Made by a program: the position numbers and the translations under genes
NCBI GenBank assembly: GCA_900319905.1
Contig: ONQB01000026.1
Coordinates: forward strand, 1 to 44,261
Reading direction: 5' to 3'
DNA length: 44,261 bases
Origin: an uncultured Prevotella sp.
GTDB taxonomy: Bacteria > Bacteroidota > Bacteroidia > Bacteroidales > Bacteroidaceae
Notes under the pieces: model-generated
Told to the model about the DNA's origin: nothing
Database searches by the model: none
The model's input: only the letters and a program-made list of their open reading frames with translations
Part shown: piece after piece, positions 22,443 to 30,638 of the stretch
Position numbering within the stretch: the first letter of the stretch is position 1
Layout: each line of letters starts with the position of its first letter

Positions 22443-23960
22443 ATGAGGAAAATACAGCTTTGCATCGGATTGATGCTCATGTCTTTTATGACTGTCCATG
22501 GTCAGCAGGTGCTGACCTTGGACAGCTGCCGTGCTTTGGCACTGCGCAACAACAAGCAGGTAAATGTAGCGCGACTGAGCAAAGACATGGCTTATTACAC
22601 TCGCAAGTCGGCACGCACAAAATACCTGCCTAAGGTTGACGTGCTGGGCGGTTACGAATACACCAGCCGCGAGATCAATCTGCTGAGCAAGAGCCAGAAA
22701 AACTCCTTGCGCAACATGGGCACCAACGGAATGTCACAAATGGGCAAAGGACTTTCCTCTAACCTTACCAACATGCTGGGCGGACTTGTACAGCAAGGAC
22801 AGCTCACACCGCAGCAAGCACAGCAGATGGGAAGCCTTCTGCAGTCGTTTGGCGGCCCAATTTCACAGACGCTCGCTGCTGCTGGCAACAGCATCGGACA
22901 GCAGATCGTCGATGCTTTTCATACGGATACGCACAACATCTTTGCCGGCTCCGTTATTGTGAAACAACCCGTCTACATGGGTGGCGCCATCGTGGCTGCC
23001 AACAAAATCGCCGACATCTCAGAGCAAATGGCTGACAACAACCTGAGCCTGAAGAACCAAAGCACACTGTACAATATCGACCAAGCCTATTGGACCGTGG
23101 TGTCGTTGCGACAGAAACAAAAGCTGGCTAACAGCTACCGTGATCTGGTAAAGAAGCTCGACGATGATGTAGAAAAAATGGTGAAGCAAGGTGTGGCTAC
23201 GCGTGCCGACAGACTGAAAGTGAACGTGCGCGTCAATGAGGCTGACATGCAGATCACACAGGTGGACGACGGACTGGTCCTGGCCAAGATGCTGCTGTGC
23301 CAGCTCTGTGGACTGCCCATGGACTCCGACATCACCTTAGCCGATGAGAACAGCGATGAGCTGGACACGTCGACCTCTGCCAACGAGTCGTACAAACCGG
23401 TAGACGACTTCAGTTCAAGACCTGAAATCAGACTCCTGCAAAACACCGTGGACATCAGCGAACAGAACACCAAACTCGTACGCGCAGAATACCTGCCTCA
23501 CATTGCACTGACAGGTGGATACGCCATCAGCAACCCCAATGTCTTCAATGGCTTCCAAAAGAAATTTGGCGGCGTATGGAATGTAGGCGTCATGGTGCAG
23601 ATGCCGATATGGACATGGTTTGACAATAAATACAAGATACGGGCATCGAAAGCCGCTACAAGCATGGCACGCATGGAGCTTGCCGACGCACAAGAGAAAG
23701 TGGACCTGCAGATCACGCAAAGCCGCTTCAAACTGAAAGAAGCACGCAAACGCCTTGCCATGGCCGAGAAAAACATTGCCAGCGCTGAAGAAAACCTTCG
23801 CTGTGCACAAGTGGGATTTAAAGAAGGTGTAATGGAAACCACTGATGTTATGGCCGCACAAACAGCTTGGCAACAAGCACAAAGTCAAAAGATTGATGCA
23901 CAAGTGGACGTGAAGTTGTCACAAGTCAACTTGCAGAAAGCATTGGGCATCCTATATTAA
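22443..23960 (+). CDS. TolC-family outer membrane efflux protein
   Basis: The 505-residue protein begins with a signal peptide (to about residue 20, VHGQQ). It has the two-repeat alpha-helical tunnel architecture of TolC: LTLDSCRALALRNN at 23-36 and later a second repeat with RPEIRLLQNTVDISEQN and the long C-terminal helix pair (QITQSRFKLKEARKRL). It should form the outer membrane channel for the HlyD adaptor and ABC-2 permeases downstream (11 nt to hlyD-like). Between residues about 80 and 165 it has an insertion rich in G, Q, M, N and S (NMGTNGMSQMGKGL, GQLTPQQAQQMG), located in the first tunnel repeat near the predicted barrel. The identification is firm; cargo is unknown. Confidence 0.92.
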   Translation: MRKIQLCIGLMLMSFMTVHGQQVLTLDSCRALALRNNKQVNVARLSKDMAYYTRKSARTKYLPKVDVLGGYEYTSREINLLSKSQKNSLRNMGTNGMSQMGKGLSSNLTNMLGGLVQQGQLTPQQAQQMGSLLQSFGGPISQTLAAAGNSIGQQIVDAFHTDTHNIFAGSVIVKQPVYMGGAIVAANKIADISEQMADNNLSLKNQSTLYNIDQAYWTVVSLRQKQKLANSYRDLVKKLDDDVEKMVKQGVATRADRLKVNVRVNEADMQITQVDDGLVLAKMLLCQLCGLPMDSDITLADENSDELDTSTSANESYKPVDDFSSRPEIRLLQNTVDISEQNTKLVRAEYLPHIALTGGYAISNPNVFNGFQKKFGGVWNVGVMVQMPIWTWFDNKYKIRASKAATSMARMELADAQEKVDLQITQSRFKLKEARKRLAMAEKNIASAEENLRCAQVGFKEGVMETTDVMAAQTAWQQAQSQKIDAQVDVKLSQVNLQKALGILY

Positions 23961-23971
23961 ACCATTCTATC

Positions 23972-24967
23972 ATGAGCAAGAAATCACAACATCAGAACAT
24001 CCTGCTGGCAGTACTGGGCTTCTCTATAGCCGTTTTCATCGTGGCCATGATTGGCTTCTTCACCTTGGGGAAACCCGACGAGGTGATACAGGGCGAGATA
24101 GAGGTGTCGGAATATCGAGTGAGTTGCAAGTTGCCCGCCCGTGTGGTCGAGCTGCGTGCCCGGGAGGGTGACTACGTCCATGTGGGTGACACGCTGGCTA
24201 TCCTCGAAATCCCTGAGGCTAACGCACAAGAGCAAGTAGCCCAGGCCACACAGAACGCGACCGAAGCCATCAGCGCCATGACAGAAGAAGGTACACGGCG
24301 CGAGGCCATACAAAGCGCCAAACAACTCTATGAACAGGCTATGGCGGCATCGGACGTTGCCAAAAAGACCTACACCCGTATGCAGAACCTCTTCAACGAA
24401 GGGGTGATCAGTGCACAAAAGCGTGACGAGGCCTACGCCACGTGGAAGGTGGCTGTGGCGCATGAGAACGCAATGAAAAGCCAATACGAACTCGCGCTCA
24501 ACGGATCGCGCAAACAGCAGAAGATTGCTGCAAGAGAGAACGCTAAGGCTGCACAAGGCGCTGTCAACGTGGTGAAATCCGTACTTAAAGAAACCGTCCA
24601 GATCTCAACTGTCGAAGGTGAGGTGAGCGATGTCTATCCAAAAGTGGGAGAACTCGTTGGTATGGGGTCACCCATCATGAGCATCAATATCATGAGCGAT
24701 ATGTGGGGAACCTTCAATGTGCGTGAGGACCAGCTCAACGGTTTGAAAGTGGGTGACGTCTTCACAGCCTACTCACCCGCATTCAACAAATCATTGAAAC
24801 TGAAAGTCTATGAGATAAAGAATGAGGGATCATATGCCGTCTGGAAAGCCACCAAGAGCAACGGACAGTACGACCTCAAGACCTTTGAAGTGAAGGCAAG
24901 ACCTGTCACAAAGTTTGACGGTCTGCGCCCCGGTATGTCTCTGATAGTCAAGAATAAGAAGTTGTAG
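23972..24967 (+). CDS. HlyD-family periplasmic adaptor (membrane fusion protein)
   Basis: The 331-residue protein has one N-terminal membrane helix (LLAVLGFSIAVFIVAMIGFF, about 11-30). A lipoyl-like beta-hairpin follows (VSCKLPARVVELRAREGDYV, about 49-68), then an alpha-helical hairpin (about 85-195) and the second lipoyl half with ISTVEGEVSDVYPKVGE near 210. A beta-barrel and membrane-proximal domain come last. It should bridge the inner-membrane permeases and TolC. The gene is 11 nt after tolC-like and 16 nt before the first permease. It is similar to YbhG/YhiI-type adaptors of ABC-2 exporters. Substrate unknown. Confidence 0.92.
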   Translation: MSKKSQHQNILLAVLGFSIAVFIVAMIGFFTLGKPDEVIQGEIEVSEYRVSCKLPARVVELRAREGDYVHVGDTLAILEIPEANAQEQVAQATQNATEAISAMTEEGTRREAIQSAKQLYEQAMAASDVAKKTYTRMQNLFNEGVISAQKRDEAYATWKVAVAHENAMKSQYELALNGSRKQQKIAARENAKAAQGAVNVVKSVLKETVQISTVEGEVSDVYPKVGELVGMGSPIMSINIMSDMWGTFNVREDQLNGLKVGDVFTAYSPAFNKSLKLKVYEIKNEGSYAVWKATKSNGQYDLKTFEVKARPVTKFDGLRPGMSLIVKNKKL

Positions 24968-24983
24968 TATTCACATTCATCGC

Positions 24984-26156
24984 ATGGACATGGTCATCAA
25001 GCGCATCTACCATATCTTTATAAGGGAGCTCTACATCATGTGGCGCAACCCGATATATGGTTTCTGTGTACTTCTCTTCCCTATCGTCGTGGCCATCTTC
25101 TTTACCACATTGATGGGCGAGGGTGAGCCTGTCAACATGCCAGTGGGTGTCGTCGATCAGGACAACACCGCCACAAGTCGTGCCATGATAAGAAGGTTGG
25201 ATGCTTTCCAAACTACCCATGTGGTGGCACACTACCCCAATATGAATGAAGCCAGGAATGCTATTCAGCGCAATGAAATCTACGCATTCCTGCTCATTCC
25301 GAAAGGTACCACCGACGGTCTGCTGTCGTCACGGCAGCCTAAGATTTCCTTCTATTACAGCAGCGTAACGCTGGTGGCCGGCTCCCTGCTGTATCGTGAC
25401 CTCAAAACCATCGCATCGCTTGGCTCTGCCAACGTAGGAATGGCCAAACTCGCCGCTCTGGGTAAGACGGAGAAAGAGATACGCACGTTTCTTCAACCCA
25501 TTAACATCGACCTGCACATGGTGGGCAATCCATGGGCCAACTACAACATTTACCTGAGCACGGTTATGGCGCCAGGTGTGTTGATGATCTTCATGTTCCT
25601 GCTCGTGCCCTACTCCATCGGTACCGAACTGAAGTTTCACCGCTCACGCCAATGGATGAATATGGCGGGGAATAACATTCATATCGCCATCGCAGGCAAG
25701 ATACTGCCACAAAGCGTAATCTTTATCTGTGTGTTGTTATGCTATGAATTCTACATCTTCTACGGATTAGGCTTTCCCCACCCTGGCGGCATCATACCGA
25801 TCGTTCTCGTCGGCATCCTCACGGTACTGGCCTGCCAATGCTTTGGCATCTTCGTCTTCGGGCTGATGCCATCCCTGCGTATGTCCATGTCGATATGCTC
25901 ATTATGGTCAGTGATCAGCTTCTCAGCGTGCGGTGCCACCTACCCTTTGTTCGCCATGGATGGCATGATACAGTCAATGGCACAATTGTTTCCACTGCGC
26001 CATTACTACATGATCTACCAGATGTGCATCTTCAATGGCTATCCGTTGTTCTATGCATGGTTCAACGTCTTGGCACTGGTCATCTTTCTATTCCTGCCAA
26101 TGTTCAGCATCAGCCACATCAAGACAGCAATGCTCAAATATGTATATATCCCATAG
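24984..26156 (+). CDS. ABC-2 type transporter permease (first)
   Basis: The 390-residue inner membrane protein has the ABC-2 export permease layout: helix 1 near 26-45 (FCVLLFPIVVAIFFTTLM), a large periplasmic domain (about 46-190, with VGVVDQDNTATSRAMIRRLDAF), and then five helices from about 195 to the C-terminus. It resembles YbhS/YbhR/YhhJ. ATG 24984 is taken; the ATG two codons later is equally possible. A second permease follows 36 nt later, so a heterodimer is likely. No ATPase gene is present in the operon. Confidence 0.9.
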   Translation: MDMVIKRIYHIFIRELYIMWRNPIYGFCVLLFPIVVAIFFTTLMGEGEPVNMPVGVVDQDNTATSRAMIRRLDAFQTTHVVAHYPNMNEARNAIQRNEIYAFLLIPKGTTDGLLSSRQPKISFYYSSVTLVAGSLLYRDLKTIASLGSANVGMAKLAALGKTEKEIRTFLQPINIDLHMVGNPWANYNIYLSTVMAPGVLMIFMFLLVPYSIGTELKFHRSRQWMNMAGNNIHIAIAGKILPQSVIFICVLLCYEFYIFYGLGFPHPGGIIPIVLVGILTVLACQCFGIFVFGLMPSLRMSMSICSLWSVISFSACGATYPLFAMDGMIQSMAQLFPLRHYYMIYQMCIFNGYPLFYAWFNVLALVIFLFLPMFSISHIKTAMLKYVYIP

Positions 26157-26192
26157 GCTTCCCCAATAAGGCAATAACAAAGACTCAAAACA

Positions 26193-27515
26193 ATGAAAAG
26201 AGGCGGTCTGTTACATCAAATCAAAGAAGGCATCTATGACATGTGCTATATCATGGTGCAAGAAACGAAGAACGAATTCCGCGATGAAGGCGTTCTGATC
26301 TTCTGTGTGCTCGTCCCGCTGTTCTATCCATTGCTTTATTCCTGGATATACAACAACGAGGTGGTACGCGACGTACCCGTAGCCATTGTTGACCTGTCTC
26401 ATTCACAAGCATCGCGCCAGTTCATCAGGATGTTCGATGCAGGTTCTGACACCAAGGCCGCATATTACTGCAACTCTCTTGAAGAAGCTAAGATTCTGAC
26501 AGGCAAGCAACAGGTGCATGGCACACTCTACTTTCCCCGCGACTTCGAAACGCGGCTGGGACGAGGAGAGCAGGCTACGGTAGGTGTCTACTGCGATATG
26601 AGCCTTATGCTCACTTACAAAGCCATTTACCAAACGGCCCAAGCGGTGGCCTCGACCATTAATGCCAAGATACAAATCAGCCAAAGTTCTGGCTTCACCA
26701 ACCGAGACGACGAGATTACCACCAAGCCTCTCGACTTCGACGAGGTGCCTATCTTCAACACCACTGGAGGCTATGGCAATGCCATCATCCCCGGTGTGCT
26801 CATTCTGATACTGCAGCAGACGCTGTTGCTTGGCATCGGACTGGCTGCAGGAACAGCCCGTGAGCATAACCGCTACCAGATGCTCGTGCCGATTTCCAAA
26901 CACTACAACGGCATCTTCCGTATCGTATTCGGTAAGACCGCTGCCTACTTCATACTATATATGATCATGGCGGCTTATATCACACTCTGCGTCCCCCGCA
27001 TGTTTCACTTCGTGTCGCTGGTAAACGCTAAAACGCTCATCGGGCTGATGGTTCCCTTCCTGCTGTCGTGCATCTTCTTCGGACTTACCATGTCGTGTCT
27101 CGTGCGCTACAGGGAGAATGTGATGCTATTGGTGGTATTTACTTCGGTACCCTTGCTATTCATGACAGGCATCAGCTGGCCACAATCCAACATACCTTGG
27201 TTCTGGCGCAGCTTTGCTGTCCTATTTCCTTCCACCTTCGGCATCAGGGGATTTCTGCGCATCTCGTCAATGGGCGGGTCGTTGCAAGACATCATACAGG
27301 AATACCAAGCCCTGTGGATTCAAGTAATCGTGTATTTCTTCACGGCATGCCTCGTCTACCGTTACCAAATACTGCAGTCACACAAACGGGCTATCGTGAG
27401 GATGAGACAAATGAAGGAAAACAAACGTATCGCCAATGCCACCATGCCAAATAGCAATACACAAGAGTCAGACACGGCTGATACCGACACGCAAATAACT
27501 GAAAAGCAAGCATGA
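26193..27515 (+). CDS. ABC-2 type transporter permease (second)
   Basis: This 440-residue permease is of the same type as its upstream neighbour: helix 1 near 36-55, a periplasmic domain with VPVAIVDLSHSQASRQFIRMFDAG near 58-80, five C-terminal helices and a polar 45-residue cytoplasmic tail rich in N, T and D. It probably pairs with the first permease and the HlyD/TolC components to form an envelope-spanning exporter. Its stop overlaps the start of the rRNA methyltransferase gene by 4 bp (ATGA), so the genes are translationally coupled. Confidence 0.9.
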   Translation: MKRGGLLHQIKEGIYDMCYIMVQETKNEFRDEGVLIFCVLVPLFYPLLYSWIYNNEVVRDVPVAIVDLSHSQASRQFIRMFDAGSDTKAAYYCNSLEEAKILTGKQQVHGTLYFPRDFETRLGRGEQATVGVYCDMSLMLTYKAIYQTAQAVASTINAKIQISQSSGFTNRDDEITTKPLDFDEVPIFNTTGGYGNAIIPGVLILILQQTLLLGIGLAAGTAREHNRYQMLVPISKHYNGIFRIVFGKTAAYFILYMIMAAYITLCVPRMFHFVSLVNAKTLIGLMVPFLLSCIFFGLTMSCLVRYRENVMLLVVFTSVPLLFMTGISWPQSNIPWFWRSFAVLFPSTFGIRGFLRISSMGGSLQDIIQEYQALWIQVIVYFFTACLVYRYQILQSHKRAIVRMRQMKENKRIANATMPNSNTQESDTADTDTQITEKQA

Positions 27516-29155
27516 TACTTCCATCATCTTTTGAGGCATACACACAGCAATTGATGGGCACGCAACTGTATGACAAGTTCATTACAGGTCTCAACAGCCA
27601 ACAACCCACAAGTATCCGTATCAATCCATTCAAGATACGCCAGTTGCTCCCCTCGCAAACGAAACCTGCTACACAAGGGCAGCCGAAGGCCAATGCCACA
27701 ACTACCAGTTCCACTCCTGACGATACTAAAGCAACTGATGCCACATTAGCCGAAGACACCGCAATGTCAACATTGCTCGTTGAGGGTGCAAGGCGAGTAC
27801 CATGGTGCCAATGGGGCTGGTATCTGCCAACACGTCCCAGTTTCACCTTCGACCCATTACTCCATGCTGGTCTTTATTACGTACAGGAGTCTTCGTCAAT
27901 GTTTATTTGCGAAGTCGTGCGCCAGCTCATTCACACTCCCGTGCTCATGCTTGACTTATGTGCTGCACCAGGTGGCAAATCGACGGCACTGCGAACCGCA
28001 TTGCCCAAAGGCTCCATGCTCATTGCCAACGAACCCGTCAAGGTGAGGGCCAGCATCCTCACAGAGAACGTCATGAAGTTTGGCCATGCTGACATGATGG
28101 TTACCAATAATTATCCACGTGACTTCCAAAAAGCCGGTGTGCAGTTTGATGCCATACTGGCTGACGTACCTTGCTCCGGGGAAGGAATGTTTAGAAAGGA
28201 CGCAGAAGCCATCAAGGAATGGAGCCCAAACAATGTTGAGCATTGCTGGCAACTGCAACGGTCAATCGTTGAAGATATATGGCCCTGCCTTCGTCCGGGA
28301 GGACTGCTTATTTACTCCACTTGCACGCTCAACGCCCATGAAGATGAAGAAAACGTGGCATGGATTGCGCAACACCTCGGTGCCGACGTGGTGGCTCTTG
28401 ACATCAACAAGGACTGGAGCATCACTGGGGCTTTGACCGGTCATCAGCCCGTCTGTCGTTTCATTCCAGGCCTGACTCCGGGCGAAGGTCTGTTCATGGC
28501 AGTGCTACGCAAGCATGGCGAAAGCTCACCTATTAAATGGAACAACAGCGCAAAGAGGGCTAAAGACAAGCCTCAGCGTATCGATTCCATCACACAGGAA
28601 CTTACTAATAAGTCATCACATAAACATTTTCATAAGTCATTCAACAAAAATGGCAAAACATTCAATAAGAATGCTGGCCAATCAGCCGTCAAGGCAGTGA
28701 GCACACAGATGCAAGGCTGCACACAATGGCTACACGGCGACTTCGATTTGACAACCGACAATGACCTCATCAGGGCCATCCCCACAAACTGGTCGGCACT
28801 CTATCAACAGTTGAAAGCCTCGCTTCATATCCTGCACGCTGGCATCGAAATAGGAACTATCAAAGGAAAAGACATCGTGCCTACGGCATCCTTAGCGTTA
28901 AGCGTCAATCTCAATTTATCAGCCTTTCCACAAGCCGAACTCAGCGAGACTGATTGCATTAGCTATTTAAGGCATGAAGCCGTTGCCTTGTCGTCCGACA
29001 TTCCCAGAGGTTTCGTGCTCATTACCTATCGCCACCAGCCATTAGGCTTCGTTAAGAACCTCGGCAACCGAGCCAACAACCTCTATCCGGCCGAGTGGCG
29101 CATAAGAAGCAGCCACACTGAAACAGCGACCTCAGAAGTTTTCAATAAACTTTGA
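27512..29155 (+). CDS. RsmF/NOL1-NOP2-Sun-type rRNA cytosine-C5 methyltransferase
   Basis: The enzyme methylates a cytosine (C1407-type in RsmF) of 16S rRNA using SAM. The catalytic core is complete: AAPGGKS at 151-157, ADVPCSGEG with Cys221 in motif IV, and IYSTCTL with the nucleophile Cys271 in motif VI. The 547 residues include two low-complexity insertions: a T/A/D-rich stretch at about 48-88 and a K/N/S/H-rich one at about 345-395 separating the core from a C-terminal RsmF/PUA-like domain. It overlaps the preceding permease by 4 bp, an odd partner for an exporter that probably reflects operon packing only. RsmB-type targets cannot be excluded. Confidence 0.9.
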   Translation: MILPSSFEAYTQQLMGTQLYDKFITGLNSQQPTSIRINPFKIRQLLPSQTKPATQGQPKANATTTSSTPDDTKATDATLAEDTAMSTLLVEGARRVPWCQWGWYLPTRPSFTFDPLLHAGLYYVQESSSMFICEVVRQLIHTPVLMLDLCAAPGGKSTALRTALPKGSMLIANEPVKVRASILTENVMKFGHADMMVTNNYPRDFQKAGVQFDAILADVPCSGEGMFRKDAEAIKEWSPNNVEHCWQLQRSIVEDIWPCLRPGGLLIYSTCTLNAHEDEENVAWIAQHLGADVVALDINKDWSITGALTGHQPVCRFIPGLTPGEGLFMAVLRKHGESSPIKWNNSAKRAKDKPQRIDSITQELTNKSSHKHFHKSFNKNGKTFNKNAGQSAVKAVSTQMQGCTQWLHGDFDLTTDNDLIRAIPTNWSALYQQLKASLHILHAGIEIGTIKGKDIVPTASLALSVNLNLSAFPQAELSETDCISYLRHEAVALSSDIPRGFVLITYRHQPLGFVKNLGNRANNLYPAEWRIRSSHTETATSEVFNKL

Positions 29156-29210
29156 ATGCCTAGCGGCTTTCTATAGTGTCAACCCTGTCGAAACAGCGAT
29201 CATAACGATC

Positions 29211-29678
29211 ATGAACATCAGCATCATAGCAGCCGTTGCCATCAATGGCGCCATTGGCTACAAGGGACGCCTGCCGTGGCATATTCCGGAGGATCTTGCG
29301 CATTTCAAGGCTCTCACGCTTCATCATACCGTGCTTATGGGCAGAGCTACTTTCGAATCGCTGCCAAACGGCGCATTGAAAGACCGCAAAAACATTGTGC
29401 TCAGTACGCAGTCGTCCTCTTATCCTGACGCAGAAGTCTTCCCGTCAGTAAAGGAAGCACTGGACAGTTGCCAAGAGGATGAAGAAGTGTTTATCATCGG
29501 TGGCGAGCAAGTGTATCGCGAGACCATAGACTTGGCCACCACCCTCTACCTCACGATGATAGAGCAGCAGCCTGACGCCGATGCCTTCTTCCCGTCGTGG
29601 GATAAAAGCCAATGGCTGCTAACAAAAAAGGAGAAGCATTGCGGCTTCTCCTTTGTGGAATATCATAGAATAAGATAA
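29211..29678 (+). CDS. folA: Dihydrofolate reductase
   Basis: This NADPH-dependent enzyme reduces dihydrofolate to tetrahydrofolate. The 155-residue protein has INGAIGYKGRLPWHIPEDL with the substrate-binding Asp28, the VLMGRATFESLP cofactor block near 42-53 and FIIGGEQVYRE near 94-104. ATG 29211 follows rsmF-like by 55 nt and no promoter is clear in that gap, so it may be the last gene of the efflux-methyltransferase run. The last 20 codons contain a perfect 11-bp inverted repeat (29627-29654). Confidence 0.95.
   Translation: MNISIIAAVAINGAIGYKGRLPWHIPEDLAHFKALTLHHTVLMGRATFESLPNGALKDRKNIVLSTQSSSYPDAEVFPSVKEALDSCQEDEEVFIIGGEQVYRETIDLATTLYLTMIEQQPDADAFFPSWDKSQWLLTKKEKHCGFSFVEYHRIR
29627..29654 (+). 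terminator. Hairpin inside the 3' end of folA
   Basis: AAAGGAGAAGC (29627-29637) pairs perfectly with GCTTCTCCTTT (29644-29654) around a 6-nt loop, still 24 nt before the stop codon. It could end transcription or stabilise the mRNA end. The T run is only three long, so strong termination is doubtful. Confidence 0.45.
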
Positions 29679-29860
29679 CCAAAGAATTGGATAATCAAGA
29701 ATAAGATAATCAAAATGCAGGATGATTAAAGGGCAGGATGGCGTTCAGCTATTGTGCTTCATTGACAGCAAAACTCAAAATCAGGCTGATTCAATTTATT
29801 CAAGCAATCAGTAGATTCGATTTGTCAGACCCGTTCTATTAATCATCAAACATCAAATGA

Positions 29861-30370
29861 CTAATCTTCTTCAATCTCGTCATCCACTGACTCTTCGATA
29901 TCGCTTGCAACATCATCAATAGGGAGTTGTCTGTCAATGACTGCATTGAAGCTAACGATCGTCTCACTGCGTGACAGACCCAGGGGCTGCAGTTTATCAT
30001 GAATGATATTAAGCAGATGATGGTTGTTGCGCGCATAAATCTTAATGAACATATCGTAACCACCCGTAGTATAATGACATTCAGTCACCTCCGGAATCTG
30101 CCTCAACTTTTCAACCACGTCATCAAATTTCTCGGGGTCCTTCAGATAGAGCCCCACGTAAGCACAGGTCTCAAAGCCTATTTTCTCAGGGTCAATGATG
30201 AACTCTGAGCCTTTGAGAATGCCCATCGATGTAAGTTTCTGAATACGCTGATGGATAGCAGCTCCGCTTACATTGCAGGTTCTTGCTACCTCCAAGAAAG
30301 GAATGCGCGCATCGTTTTGGATGAGCTTCAAAATCTTTCTGTCTAATGCATCAATTGTTTGTCTTGCCAT
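29861..30370 (-). CDS. Lrp/AsnC family transcriptional regulator
   Basis: The 169-residue protein has an N-terminal winged HTH (IDALDRKILKLIQNDARIPFLEVARTCNVSGAAIHQRIQKL, broken here as residues 6-46) and a RAM/AsnC ligand-binding domain (about 68-145, with TGGYDMFIKIYARN near 100). It ends in an acidic tail (DIEESVDDEIEED). Members bind amino acids and control amino-acid metabolism genes as octamers or dodecamers. Its promoter carries two direct copies of TTACAACTTT 20 bp apart (30396-30425), a possible autoregulation site. The gene is monocistronic, converging with folA and divergent from the alpha-2-macroglobulin gene. Confidence 0.92.
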   Translation of the reverse strand: MARQTIDALDRKILKLIQNDARIPFLEVARTCNVSGAAIHQRIQKLTSMGILKGSEFIIDPEKIGFETCAYVGLYLKDPEKFDDVVEKLRQIPEVTECHYTTGGYDMFIKIYARNNHHLLNIIHDKLQPLGLSRSETIVSFNAVIDRQLPIDDVASDIEESVDDEIEED

Positions 30371-30390
30371 ATCAATATTGAATTTTGCTG

Positions 30391-30425
30391 CAAAGTTACA
30401 ACTTTATCTTTTAAATTACAACTTT
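30391..30425 (-). promoter_or_regulatory. Promoter and candidate operator of the Lrp-like gene
   Basis: On the minus strand TTG (30421 to 30419), 20 nt, then TAACTTTG (30398 to 30391). The direct repeats TTACAACTTT (30396-30405 and 30416-30425, plus strand) are two helical turns apart and overlap both promoter elements, which is where an autoregulator would act. Confidence 0.65.
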
Positions 30426-30602
30426 TCAACGAAGAAATAAGCACATTTATAATGCACCTTTCTATCACAAGAACTTACAGAGTGCATTTTCTCTGTCTTT
30501 TGCTTCCAACATACAAGGAATCTGCAAGCAGCAACTCTTCTGATTGTTGACTGATTTCACTTTATTTAGAAGTTGAAATAGAACCATTTCGTCAATAATC
30601 CT

Positions 30603-30610
30603 TATCTTTG
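30603..30610 (+). promoter_or_regulatory. -7 box of the alpha-2-macroglobulin operon
   Basis: TATCTTTG fits TAnnTTTG and lies 28 nt before ATG 30639. The nearest TTG (30573-30575) is 27 nt upstream, longer than usual. Confidence 0.6.
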
Positions 30611-30638
30611 CACAAATAACCATTTCACTATTAGACAC

